DNA of 5,894 nt from assembly GCA_902477765.1 (NCBI GenBank), contig CABSIM010000070.1:1-5894 (forward strand), written 5' to 3'. The position numbers were made by a program, and so were the translations under genes. The DNA is from an uncultured Clostridiaceae bacterium (GTDB taxonomy: Bacteria > Bacillota > Clostridia > Lachnospirales > Lachnospiraceae). Below the pieces are notes generated by a model. The model did no database searches. It had not been told where the DNA came from and saw only the letters and a list, made by a program, of their open reading frames with translations. This document shows positions 1 to 4,877 of the stretch, in pieces. Positions within the stretch are counted from its first letter, which is position 1. Each line of letters starts with the position of its first letter.

Positions 1-416
1 CCTTCATCCTGCCCCAGTCCCGAACTGTTTCTCAGCGACATATGATCTGCTGAAAGCCCGGTCCTCAGCCGCGGCGGCATGGTGGTTTCCAGTGCTGTCA
101 GAGAAGCGAATGCCCAGCAGGTGGCGAAATTCCCCTGGTCCGGCACGCGGCATATGGATACCGACTCCCTCAGATCAAACCGTTCCGGAAGCACAATATT
201 CTGTTTTTCTCCGTTCTCCGTTCCGGAAACAGATGCCTCCAGGCTCTCCTGCAGGAACTGCCCTGTACCGTCCGGGGCTTCGCCCTTTCTGCCGGAAAAG
301 CCTCCCGCAGACACGCCCAGAAGAACGGCAAGCGCCGCCCCTGTCAGAAAGTATCCGGCGTATCTTCTTCTTTTCTGATTCCGCCTTCTCCTATAATATT
401 TTCGTTCTGTTTCCAA
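1..416 (-). CDS. C1A-family (papain-like) cysteine peptidase, membrane-anchored, N-terminal part only
   Basis: The frame reads 138 complete codons to the left edge with no stop, so the C-terminal part, including the catalytic His and Asn, lies outside the window. The only possible common start after the upstream in-frame stops is a TTG at 416-414, placed six bases after an AGGAG ribosome site. Residues 5-18 are strongly basic (nine Arg and two Lys) and precede a hydrophobic stretch at about 19-38, as in an uncleaved signal anchor with the body outside the cell. A linker at about 40-76 is followed by FDLRE (80-84) and VPDQGNFATCWAF (91-103). This matches the papain motif: oxyanion Gln94 and catalytic Cys100 followed by Trp. 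HMSLRNSSG (125-133) resembles C1 peptidases with a lectin-like domain in Clostridia. The gene overlaps the methyltransferase by 26 bp, so it is probably translationally coupled and shares its promoter. The substrate is unknown. Family assignment is firm; the exact start is likely. Confidence 0.85.
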   Translation of the reverse strand, partial: METERKYYRRRRNQKRRRYAGYFLTGAALAVLLGVSAGGFSGRKGEAPDGTGQFLQESLEASVSGTENGEKQNIVLPERFDLRESVSICRVPDQGNFATCWAFASLTALETTMPPRLRTGLSADHMSLRNSSGLGQDE

Positions 417-1572
417 ATGTCTCTCCTGCGCTCCTGGACGGCGGTTTCGGTCCCATAAACTGATAGAAGTAGGTTTTCATCATGCCGTTATATATTTTCC
501 TGTTTTTGTCCGCCCTGCGGCCGATATAGCGCTCCGCATCCTCATAGGAAGTAATGATTCCGGCAGACCAGGAATCCAGCGCCCGGAACCGTTCTCCTAT
601 GACTTTATAAAGTTCCGGGAGATTTTTCTTGTCTTCGATCCTTTCTCCATAAGGAGGGTTGGTAATGAGAAATCCGTATTTTTTCGGATGACTCAGTTCA
701 CTGACAGGTCTCTGCTGAAAATGGATCAGATGATCCACGCCTGCCGCCCTGGCATTGGACCGGGCTGCGCGTATGATGCTCCCGTCAATGTCATACCCCT
801 GGATGTCGGTTTCCACGTCCGTATCCACCAGATCACCGGCTTCATCCATGGCGTCGTACCAGCACTTTCTCGGAATCAGGTTTTTCCAGTTCTCCGACAG
901 GAATTCCCGGTTCATGCCGGGGGCCATATTGGCCGCTATCATGGCCGCCTCAATGGGGAATGTGCCGCTTCCGCAGAACGGATCCACCAGAATCCTGTCC
1001 TTCTTCCATGGGGTCAGCATAATCAGGGCTGCTGCCAGAGTTTCCGTAATGGGGGCCTTGCTGGTCAGCGTCCGGTATCCCCTTTTATGAAGCGACTCTC
1101 CGCTGGTGTCGATGGCCACCGTCACCATATCCTTATGGATAAATACTCTCACCGGGTAGCTGGCCCCGTCTTCCGGAAACCAGCTGATGCCGTAAGCGCC
1201 TTTCATCCGTTCCACCATGGCTTTTTTCATCACAGACTGAATATCTGACGGGCTGAAGACCCGGCTTTTGATGGAGGACGCTTTTGCCACCCAGAATTTT
1301 CCGTTTTCCGGAATATACCGCTCCCACGGAATGGATCTGGTTCCCTGGAACAGCTCCTCAAAGGATTCTGCCCGGAAACTTCCTGCCTTCAGCAGCACCC
1401 GTTCCGTGGTTCTCAGAAAAATGTTGGCGCGGCAGATGGCCTGTGCATCTCCAAGAAATGTCACCCTGCCGTCTTCCACCTGGCTCACTTCATATCCCAG
1501 GTCCGCGATTTCTTTTTTCATTACCGCCTCAAGGCCAAAATGGCAGGGCACAATCAGTTCAAATGTTTCCAC
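391..1572 (-). CDS. THUMP-domain class I SAM-dependent RNA methyltransferase (RlmL/YpsC family)
   Basis: A 393-residue cytoplasmic enzyme expected to transfer a methyl group from S-adenosylmethionine to a guanine N2 in RNA, probably 23S rRNA, by homology to the RlmL N-terminal half and B. subtilis YpsC; the exact target is inferred. An N-terminal ferredoxin-like region plus THUMP domain covers about 1-155. The family signature SLHKRGYR is at 160-167. The Rossmann domain shows SAM motif I DPFCGSGT (197-204), an acidic residue at the end of strand 2 in GYDID (259-263), and the N-methyltransferase catalytic motif NPPYGER (305-311). The length is typical for the single-domain family and all key motifs are intact. 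The start is a GTG with GGAGAG five bases upstream. The gene is preceded by its own sigma-A type promoter, and its last 26 bases overlap the start of the C1 peptidase gene. Confidence 0.93.
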   Translation of the reverse strand: METFELIVPCHFGLEAVMKKEIADLGYEVSQVEDGRVTFLGDAQAICRANIFLRTTERVLLKAGSFRAESFEELFQGTRSIPWERYIPENGKFWVAKASSIKSRVFSPSDIQSVMKKAMVERMKGAYGISWFPEDGASYPVRVFIHKDMVTVAIDTSGESLHKRGYRTLTSKAPITETLAAALIMLTPWKKDRILVDPFCGSGTFPIEAAMIAANMAPGMNREFLSENWKNLIPRKCWYDAMDEAGDLVDTDVETDIQGYDIDGSIIRAARSNARAAGVDHLIHFQQRPVSELSHPKKYGFLITNPPYGERIEDKKNLPELYKVIGERFRALDSWSAGIITSYEDAERYIGRRADKNRKIYNGMMKTYFYQFMGPKPPSRSAGETFGNRTKIL

Positions 1573-1616
1573 GTTATCTCTCCGTTTTTCATCACTGTCT
1601 CTGTTTCCGGTACCGG

Positions 1617-1646
1617 AGAGCCCCGTACTCTGCGGCCGCGGGCTCT
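1617..1646 (-). other. Inverted repeat in the methyltransferase leader
   Basis: AGAGCCC at 1617-1623 pairs perfectly with GGGCTCT at 1640-1646 around a GC-rich loop that contains GCGGCCGC. It lies between the predicted transcription start and the GTG start of the methyltransferase. No T-run follows, so it is not a terminator. It may stabilise the 5' end of the mRNA or be incidental in GC-rich sequence. Confidence 0.3.
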
Positions 1647-1670
1647 TTCCGGTCCGTATCTCCGTTTTCC

Positions 1671-1699
1671 ATTTTATATGCTGCCTGTGTCCCTGTCAA
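1671..1699 (-). promoter_or_regulatory. Sigma-A type promoter for the methyltransferase-peptidase pair
   Basis: On the minus strand a perfect TTGACA (-35, 1699-1694) is followed after exactly 17 bases by TAAAAT (-10, 1676-1671), five of six to consensus. The predicted transcription start is near 1664, leaving about 92 bases of leader before the GTG at 1572. It lies just beyond the rhodanese stop codon (1708-1710), so the methyltransferase and peptidase genes need not depend on read-through from the rhodanese gene. Confidence 0.7.
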
Positions 1700-1707
1700 A
1701 TGGTTTG

Positions 1708-2010
1708 TCAGACCAGATGTGTGCCTCTGTAATAATAAAGTCCTCCGGACGTGTTCACCACCGGTATTCCCAGACTGTCCAGAAATCTGGACGCCAGAAG
1801 GCTCTGGCTGCCATACGCACAGTATACCACCACCGTCCGTCCCCCGGGCAGCGTTCCGTACCGGTATTCCAGTTCCTCCAGAGGGATGTTGACTGCCCCC
1901 TCCAGATGTTTTCTCTCAAATTCCTCCCGGCTTCTCACGTCCAGCAGCGTAAAGTTCTGCTGCCGGTTCAGCATATTCTCCAGCTGTCCCATGGATATTG
2001 TCTGAAACAT
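1708..2010 (-). CDS. Single-domain rhodanese-like sulfurtransferase
   Basis: A 100-residue cytoplasmic protein consisting of one rhodanese domain. The N-terminal half has LLDVRSREEF (22-31) with the conserved Asp24 and Arg26, then HLEGAVNIP (35-43). The strand VVVYC leads into the active-site loop C64-A-Y-G-S-Q, and the C-terminal SGGLYYYRG matches the usual GG-hxxW region. Cys64 would carry the persulfide. The loop lacks the common final Arg of CRSGNR-type loops (Gln here), so the sulfur acceptor cannot be predicted. The frame is open 72 codons further upstream, but the ATG at 2010 has GGAGGA just before it. The upstream extension crosses a promoter-like region and is compositionally odd, so I chose the short form, which is the normal length for this family. 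It has no signal peptide or membrane segment. Confidence 0.88.
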   Translation of the reverse strand: MFQTISMGQLENMLNRQQNFTLLDVRSREEFERKHLEGAVNIPLEELEYRYGTLPGGRTVVVYCAYGSQSLLASRFLDSLGIPVVNTSGGLYYYRGTHLV

Positions 2011-2108
2011 GACTTCCTCCGTTTCTTCTCTTTCCATATCATATTCCGGAAGCGGCGGACAGGTTCCGTCTGTCCTTCCGGCCGCCATCTGCGCGGCAGC
2101 AGGAATCC

Positions 2109-2148
2109 GGTCCCGTCCTTTCTGTCCCGGTATGATCCCAACGGGACC
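2109..2148 (-). promoter_or_regulatory. Alternative hairpins in the rhodanese leader
   Basis: GGTCCCGT at 2109-2116 is the exact reverse complement of ACGGGACC at 2141-2148. A second GTCCCG at 2124-2129 could pair with the same CGGGAC segment, giving two mutually exclusive stems in the roughly 136-base leader inferred for the rhodanese mRNA. Competing stems can form an attenuator, but I recognise no known riboswitch or leader peptide here, and no T-run follows either stem. Confidence 0.3.
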
Positions 2149-2151
2149 TTC

Positions 2152-2184
2152 TGTTATACAGACAGTGAAGTTTCCTGTATAACA
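2152..2184 (-). promoter_or_regulatory. Possible rhodanese promoter covered by a perfect inverted repeat (candidate operator)
   Basis: TGTTATACAG at 2152-2161 and CTGTATAACA at 2175-2184 are perfect 10-bp inverted arms around 13 bases. Read on the minus strand, TATACA (2181-2176, four of six to the -35 consensus) and TATAAC (2158-2153, five of six to the -10 consensus) lie exactly 17 bases apart, one in each arm. A dimeric regulator bound to the arms would cover both promoter elements. The repeat sits between the terminator of the upstream gene and the rhodanese gene, where a promoter is expected. No regulator gene is visible nearby. Confidence 0.45.
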
Positions 2185-2218
2185 AAAAACACGGCGGGGA
2201 TCACAAGATCCCTGCCGC
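2181..2218 (-). terminator. Rho-independent terminator after the small Asn/Ser-repeat gene
   Basis: The arms at 2192-2202 and 2207-2217 form an 11-bp stem with one G-T wobble and a four-base loop. On the minus strand this is followed by T-G-TTTTTT (2191-2184). It begins about 18 bases after the stop codon of the 53-residue ORF, which supports that ORF as a real transcribed gene and separates it from the rhodanese gene. Confidence 0.82.
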
Positions 2219-2235
2219 ATTTTCACGTCCTGATG

Positions 2236-2397
2236 TTACCGGTCGTTTCTGTCGCAGTTTTCGCTGCTGTTTCTGGAGCTGTTTCTGGAAGAATTGGTGC
2301 TGCTGTTTCTTCCGCAGTCATCACTGTGAACATTTTTCGCATTGCTGCTCTTTCCGTTGGTCATATGATCCATATCGCGGCTGTTCTTGTTTGCCAT
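2236..2397 (-). CDS. Small Asn/Ser-repeat protein of unknown function (53 aa)
   Basis: ATG at 2397-2395 is preceded at seven bases by a strong AGGAGGG site, and TAA at 2238-2236 is followed by a terminator, so the gene is well supported despite its size. The protein has 11 Asn, 12 Ser and 6 Arg, and contains no Ile, Leu, Phe, Tyr, Trp, Pro or Gln. Residues 30-45 are four tetrapeptides of the form xNSS (RNSS, TNSS, RNSS, RNSS), continued by ENCD and RNDR, so Asn recurs at 31, 35, 39, 43, 47 and 51. Two cysteines (28 and 48) are exactly 20 residues apart. It has no signal peptide or membrane segment and is probably disordered. I do not recognise a named family. It may be transcribed from its own promoter or with the MATE gene 78 bases upstream. 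Confidence 0.8.
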   Translation of the reverse strand: MANKNSRDMDHMTNGKSSNAKNVHSDDCGRNSSTNSSRNSSRNSSENCDRNDR

Positions 2398-2437
2398 TCT
2401 GAATCCCTCCTAACTGGCTTTCCTTTTGCCTGCACCG

Positions 2438-2467
2438 TTAGTATGACCGGGACAGCCGGAAATATTC
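2438..2467 (-). promoter_or_regulatory. Possible sigma-E (sporulation) type promoter for the 53-aa gene
   Basis: On the minus strand, GAATATT (2467-2461) fits the B. subtilis sigma-E -35 consensus (K-M-ATATT), and CATACTAA (2445-2438) fits six of eight positions of the -10 consensus CATACAAT, with a 15-base gap. Transcription would begin near 2431, about 34 bases before the ATG. No sigma-A type pair is evident here. The consensus is from memory and the match is short, so this is tentative. Confidence 0.3.
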
Positions 2468-2475
2468 GCGGTTTT

Positions 2476-3831
2476 TTAAAAATCCGCAAAACGGCGCTTC
2501 AGTTTTTTCACGCAGTGGAAAAATGCCGGAATCAGAAACAGATCCGCACAGATCCAGGCCAGCGGACTGGCCACACAGACAGGCAGATATCCCCAGACCG
2601 GCACCAGAAAGAATCCCACGGAAGCCCTGGCGGCCATTTCACATACCCCCGCCAGAACCGCAAAGCCGCTGAATCCCATGCCCTGAATGGCAAAACGCAC
2701 CACATTGACAAAGACCAGAGGAATATAAAACAGGCTGTTTCCGATCAGGAACATGGACACCTGACTGATGATGGCGGTTTCGTCCGCACTCACAAAGAGA
2801 AGCGCGATATATTTTCCCGCCAGCAGCAGAACGGCAAATGCAGCCACCGAATATATGATTCCGATGATGCAGGCGGATCTGACTCCATCCTTTACCCGGT
2901 CCATTTTTCCGGCGCCCACATTCTGGCCCGCATAGGTGGCCATGGTTCCTCCAAGAGCATCAAAGGGGCAGCAGAAAAACATCGTCACCTTGCTGCCGGC
3001 CGCCACCGCTGCCACAGCCATGGACCCCAGAGAATTCACCGCTGTCTGCAGCACCACACTTCCGATGGCCGTAATAGAATACTGGAGACCCATGGGAATA
3101 CCCATGGCGCAGAGAACCTTCATCATGGCCCAGTCCGGTTTCCGTTCTTCCCGGTCCATTTTCAGAATCGGATAATGCCGGATCATGTAGAACAGGCACA
3201 GCACACCGGATATGCCCTGGGAAATGACCGTAGCCCATGCCGGACCGTCCACTCCCATCCCCAGTCCCAGAATCGTGAACAGATCCAGGAGAATATTGAG
3301 CAGCGATGAAAGAAGAAGAAAATATACCGGCGTCCTGCTGTCTCCCAGACTGCGTATGATTCCGGCCAGCATATTATAAAGAAACGTGACCGGTATGCCC
3401 AGAAAAATCACAAAAATATACGCAAACGCCCCGTCTATGATGTCTGCCGGCGTATTCATCCATTTCAGAATATCCATGCAGAGGACCGCCACAGCAGCTG
3501 TCAGCACAACGGAAAATGCCGCCGAAAGCCATCCGGCGTTGGCTGTGAACTTCCGCAGTCCCCGTCCGTCCCCGGCGCCGAATTTCTGTGCCACCGGTAT
3601 GGCAAAACCGCTGCATACCCCGATACAGAAACCATTGATCATAAAATTGATGGAGCCGGTGGACCCCACTGACGCCAGCGCTGTGACGCCCAGACATTTC
3701 CCTACGATTATGGTGTCCACCATATTATAAAACTGCTGAAACAGCAGTCCCAGAAGCATCGGTACCGCGAACTCCAGAATCAGCCCCATGGACGGGCCTT
3801 CCGTCAGATCTCTCATTCCTTTTGTCTTCAT
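2476..3831 (-). CDS. MATE family multidrug/toxin exporter
   Basis: A 451-residue inner-membrane antiporter expected to expel cationic or other small organic compounds in exchange for Na+ or H+; the substrate cannot be told from sequence. It has about twelve hydrophobic segments and the two-fold MATE repeat. The N-terminal signature is LTEGPSMGLILEFAVP, with QQFYNMVDT at 32-40. The loop IRSLGDSRTP is at 159-168. The second half begins at about 244 (GIPMGLQYS) and includes the AGQNVGAGK loop (about 301-309). The C-terminus is a basic tail, KKLKRR. The chosen ATG at 3831 has AAGGAG five bases upstream and starts at the family's usual MKTKGMRDLTEGP-like position. An in-frame ATG at 3894 was rejected because it lies at or before the predicted transcription start. 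No clear terminator follows, so read-through into the 53-aa gene is possible. Confidence 0.93.
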   Translation of the reverse strand: MKTKGMRDLTEGPSMGLILEFAVPMLLGLLFQQFYNMVDTIIVGKCLGVTALASVGSTGSINFMINGFCIGVCSGFAIPVAQKFGAGDGRGLRKFTANAGWLSAAFSVVLTAAVAVLCMDILKWMNTPADIIDGAFAYIFVIFLGIPVTFLYNMLAGIIRSLGDSRTPVYFLLLSSLLNILLDLFTILGLGMGVDGPAWATVISQGISGVLCLFYMIRHYPILKMDREERKPDWAMMKVLCAMGIPMGLQYSITAIGSVVLQTAVNSLGSMAVAAVAAGSKVTMFFCCPFDALGGTMATYAGQNVGAGKMDRVKDGVRSACIIGIIYSVAAFAVLLLAGKYIALLFVSADETAIISQVSMFLIGNSLFYIPLVFVNVVRFAIQGMGFSGFAVLAGVCEMAARASVGFFLVPVWGYLPVCVASPLAWICADLFLIPAFFHCVKKLKRRFADF

Positions 3832-3865
3832 ACAGTCTCCTTCCTTCGCTGTCAGTCCGTTCTTT

Positions 3866-3885
3866 TCCCTAATAATCCCTAATAA
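3866..3885 (-). repeat. 10-bp tandem direct repeat in the MATE leader
   Basis: TCCCTAATAA occurs twice in direct succession (3866-3875 and 3876-3885); on the minus strand it reads TTATTAGGGA twice. It lies just downstream of the predicted MATE transcription start, and its 10-bp period is about one helical turn. That makes it a candidate binding site for a repressor, although a duplication by slippage is equally possible. Confidence 0.45.
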
Positions 3886-3897
3886 ATCAGTCAACCA

Positions 3898-3926
3898 ATT
3901 ATAAAACCGTAAGAAAAAAATGTATA
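3898..3926 (-). promoter_or_regulatory. Promoter of the MATE gene
   Basis: On the minus strand, TATACA (3926-3921, four of six) is followed after 17 bases by a perfect TATAAT (3903-3898). The spacer contains a long A/T tract. Transcription should start near 3891, giving a leader of about 60 bases to the ATG at 3831. Confidence 0.6.
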
Positions 3927-3961
3927 TACCGCAAAATGCAGAAAAAAAGAAGCTTTCCTGC

Positions 3962-3990
3962 TTTTCTTTCGTGAAAACCTATGATATGAT
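3962..3990 (+). promoter_or_regulatory. Probable promoter of the riboswitch-folT transcript
   Basis: TATGAT at 3985-3990 (an overlapping copy is at 3980-3985) is five of six to the -10 consensus. A weak TTTTCT lies 17 bases upstream. Transcription from about 3997 would begin just before the riboswitch P1 stem at 4008, which is the arrangement expected. The -35 match is poor, so the placement rests mainly on the -10 and on context. Confidence 0.45.
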
Positions 3991-4007
3991 GAAGTTACAA
4001 TAAAAAA

Positions 4008-4122
4008 ATGCAGAGTAGACGTGTGCGCGTCAAGTGCCTGTCAGACAGGGAGTTGCTGATGGGACGAAAGGATTCCTTCCGGAAAGGATTTCCTGCGGTG
4101 CACAGGTCGCATCCCGCTGCAT
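4008..4122 (+). promoter_or_regulatory. Tetrahydrofolate (THF) riboswitch
   Basis: The segment matches the THF riboswitch as I know it, in order: P1 arm ATGCAG (4008-4013), AGAGTAGA (4012-4019), GCGCGTCAAGTG (4025-4036), GACGAA (4063-4068), GCGGTGCAC (4095-4103), CGCATCC (4108-4114), and the closing P1 arm CTGCAT (4117-4122), a perfect 6-bp pair. TGTGC (4022-4026) pairs with GCACA (4100-4104), and CCTGT/ACAGG (4037-4049) forms an internal hairpin. A further stem at 4069-4094 (AGGA/TCCT plus TCCTT/AAGGA) is longer than the short hairpin in the well-known examples. It senses reduced folates and lowers expression of the folate importer gene directly downstream. The folT context independently confirms the call. 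Confidence 0.9.
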
Positions 4123-4140
4123 CAGAAGATATTTTTCTTA

Positions 4141-4180
4141 TCTCCTGCTGTGGTCAGAATTCTGCAAAGGAGGTTTTTTT
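4141..4180 (+). promoter_or_regulatory. Putative riboswitch expression platform: SD-sequestering hairpin with T-run
   Basis: CTCCT at 4142-4146 can pair with AGGAG at 4168-4172, extended by GC/GC (4147-4148 with 4164-4165) across a two-base bulge. AGGAG is the core of the folT ribosome site (AAAGGAGG), and the hairpin is followed by seven Ts (4174-4180) directly before the ATG. The same stem could therefore hide the ribosome site or act as an intrinsic terminator. The stem is modest, so the mechanism is inference. Confidence 0.45.
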
Positions 4181-4750
4181 ATGAAAAAATTTCTCACTTT
4201 GTTTTCTGATTCCTATCATGAATTCAGACACGTGAGCACCATCACCACCTGCGCCATGTTCGGCGCCATGTCCGTCGTTCTCAGCTACTACTCCATCCGC
4301 CTCACTCCCTATCTGAAAATCGGTTTCGGTGCCCTTCCCAACGAGCTTGTGGACTATCTGTTCGGTCCTGTGGTAGGTGCCCTTTTCGGCGGCGGCATGG
4401 ACCTGGTAAAATTCATGCTCAATCCTGACGGCGGATTCAATCCCGGCTTCACCTTCACTGCCATGCTGGCTCCGTTTATTTACGGCCTGTTTCTCTACAA
4501 ACGGCCCCTGAGTCTGACACGGATGCTGGCTGCCAAGCTGGTGGTGATCCTCGTCTGCAACATTCTGCTGAATACATATTTCCTCTCTTTTGTGACAGGA
4601 AACGGATATCTGGCCATTCTTCCCCAGCGTGCCATAAAGAATCTGGTCCAGTGGCCGGTGGACTCACTTCTGTTCTATCTTGTGGCCAGGACTCTGGAAC
4701 GGGCCGGTGTTTTCCGCATCATAAAAAACGGCCGGCTGTCCCGTTCATGA
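4181..4750 (+). CDS. folT: FolT: folate-specific S component of an ECF transporter
   Basis: A 189-residue membrane protein with about six hydrophobic segments that captures folate and docks onto the shared energising module (EcfT plus two ATPases), which is not encoded in this window. Family features are LKIGFGALPNELVDYLFGP (45-63), the glycine-rich VVGALFGGGMDLVKF (64-78), GGFNPGFTF (84-92), and a C-terminal PQRAIKNLVQWPVDSLL (148-164), as in the FolT family. The length is typical. The ATG at 4181 follows AAAGGAGG and a T-run. The frame is open upstream to 4034, but that part is riboswitch RNA and is not translated. The THF riboswitch in front is strong independent evidence for folate as substrate. 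The gene is monocistronic: a terminator follows 36 bases after the stop. Confidence 0.93.
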   Translation: MKKFLTLFSDSYHEFRHVSTITTCAMFGAMSVVLSYYSIRLTPYLKIGFGALPNELVDYLFGPVVGALFGGGMDLVKFMLNPDGGFNPGFTFTAMLAPFIYGLFLYKRPLSLTRMLAAKLVVILVCNILLNTYFLSFVTGNGYLAILPQRAIKNLVQWPVDSLLFYLVARTLERAGVFRIIKNGRLSRS

Positions 4751-4786
4751 TCCGGGCGATCCATCCGGCATATGTTAGTGATGCAG

Positions 4787-4820
4787 AACGACCTGTGGAA
4801 AATTCCACAGGCCGTTTTTT
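4787..4820 (+). terminator. Rho-independent terminator of folT
   Basis: CCTGTGGAA (4792-4800) pairs perfectly with TTCCACAGG (4803-4811). The stem is extended past one mismatch by AACG/CGTT (4787-4790 with 4813-4816) and followed by six Ts (4815-4820). On the minus strand the hairpin is followed only by TCGTTC, so it would be weak for the converging hydrolase gene. Confidence 0.88.
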
Positions 4821-4824
4821 ATCC

Positions 4825-4863
4825 GTTATCCTTTATTCTGTTATCCTTTATCTTATCCTTTTA
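4825..4863. repeat. Short tandem near-repeat between convergent genes
   Basis: GTTATCCTTTAT occurs at 4825-4836 and again exactly at 4840-4851 (15-base period), and a third partial copy TTATCCTTTTA is at 4853-4863. It lies between the folT terminator and the stop codon of the NlpC/P60 gene. No coding or known regulatory role is visible. Replication slippage is the simplest explanation. Confidence 0.55.
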
Positions 4864-4877
4864 TGATTCCTTCGGGA

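Noticed and set aside
79..463. Two overlapping plus-strand frames near the left end
   Set aside because: They are opposite the C1 peptidase, whose QG...CWAF motif and ribosome site identify the real coding strand.
688..1248. A 186-codon plus-strand frame opposite the methyltransferase
   Set aside because: The opposite strand has complete SAM and catalytic motifs over the same region; the plus-strand product resembles nothing I know and lacks a convincing ribosome site.
2011..2226. 72-residue N-terminal extension of the rhodanese
   Set aside because: It would run through the terminator and promoter region and has no ribosome site at its ATG, whereas the ATG at 2010 has GGAGGA and gives a standard rhodanese domain.
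1540..3309. A 589-codon open frame on the plus strand
   Set aside because: It lies antisense to the rhodanese gene, the 53-aa gene, a terminator and half of the MATE gene, all with clear motifs. Its translation is rich in His, Arg, Ser and Cys with no recognisable domain; it is open by codon-composition mirroring.
3832..3894. 21-residue N-terminal extension of the MATE protein
   Set aside because: Its ATG sits at or upstream of the predicted transcription start, and the downstream ATG has a good ribosome site and the usual MATE N-terminus.
3940..3972. Imperfect AT-rich inverted repeat in the divergent intergenic region, considered as a terminator
   Set aside because: It lies between two divergent promoters with no gene ending there, and its stem contains a mismatch and is mostly A-T pairs.
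4034..4180. N-terminal extension of folT
   Set aside because: The stretch is the THF riboswitch and its platform. The ATG at 4181 has a strong ribosome site and begins at the usual family position.
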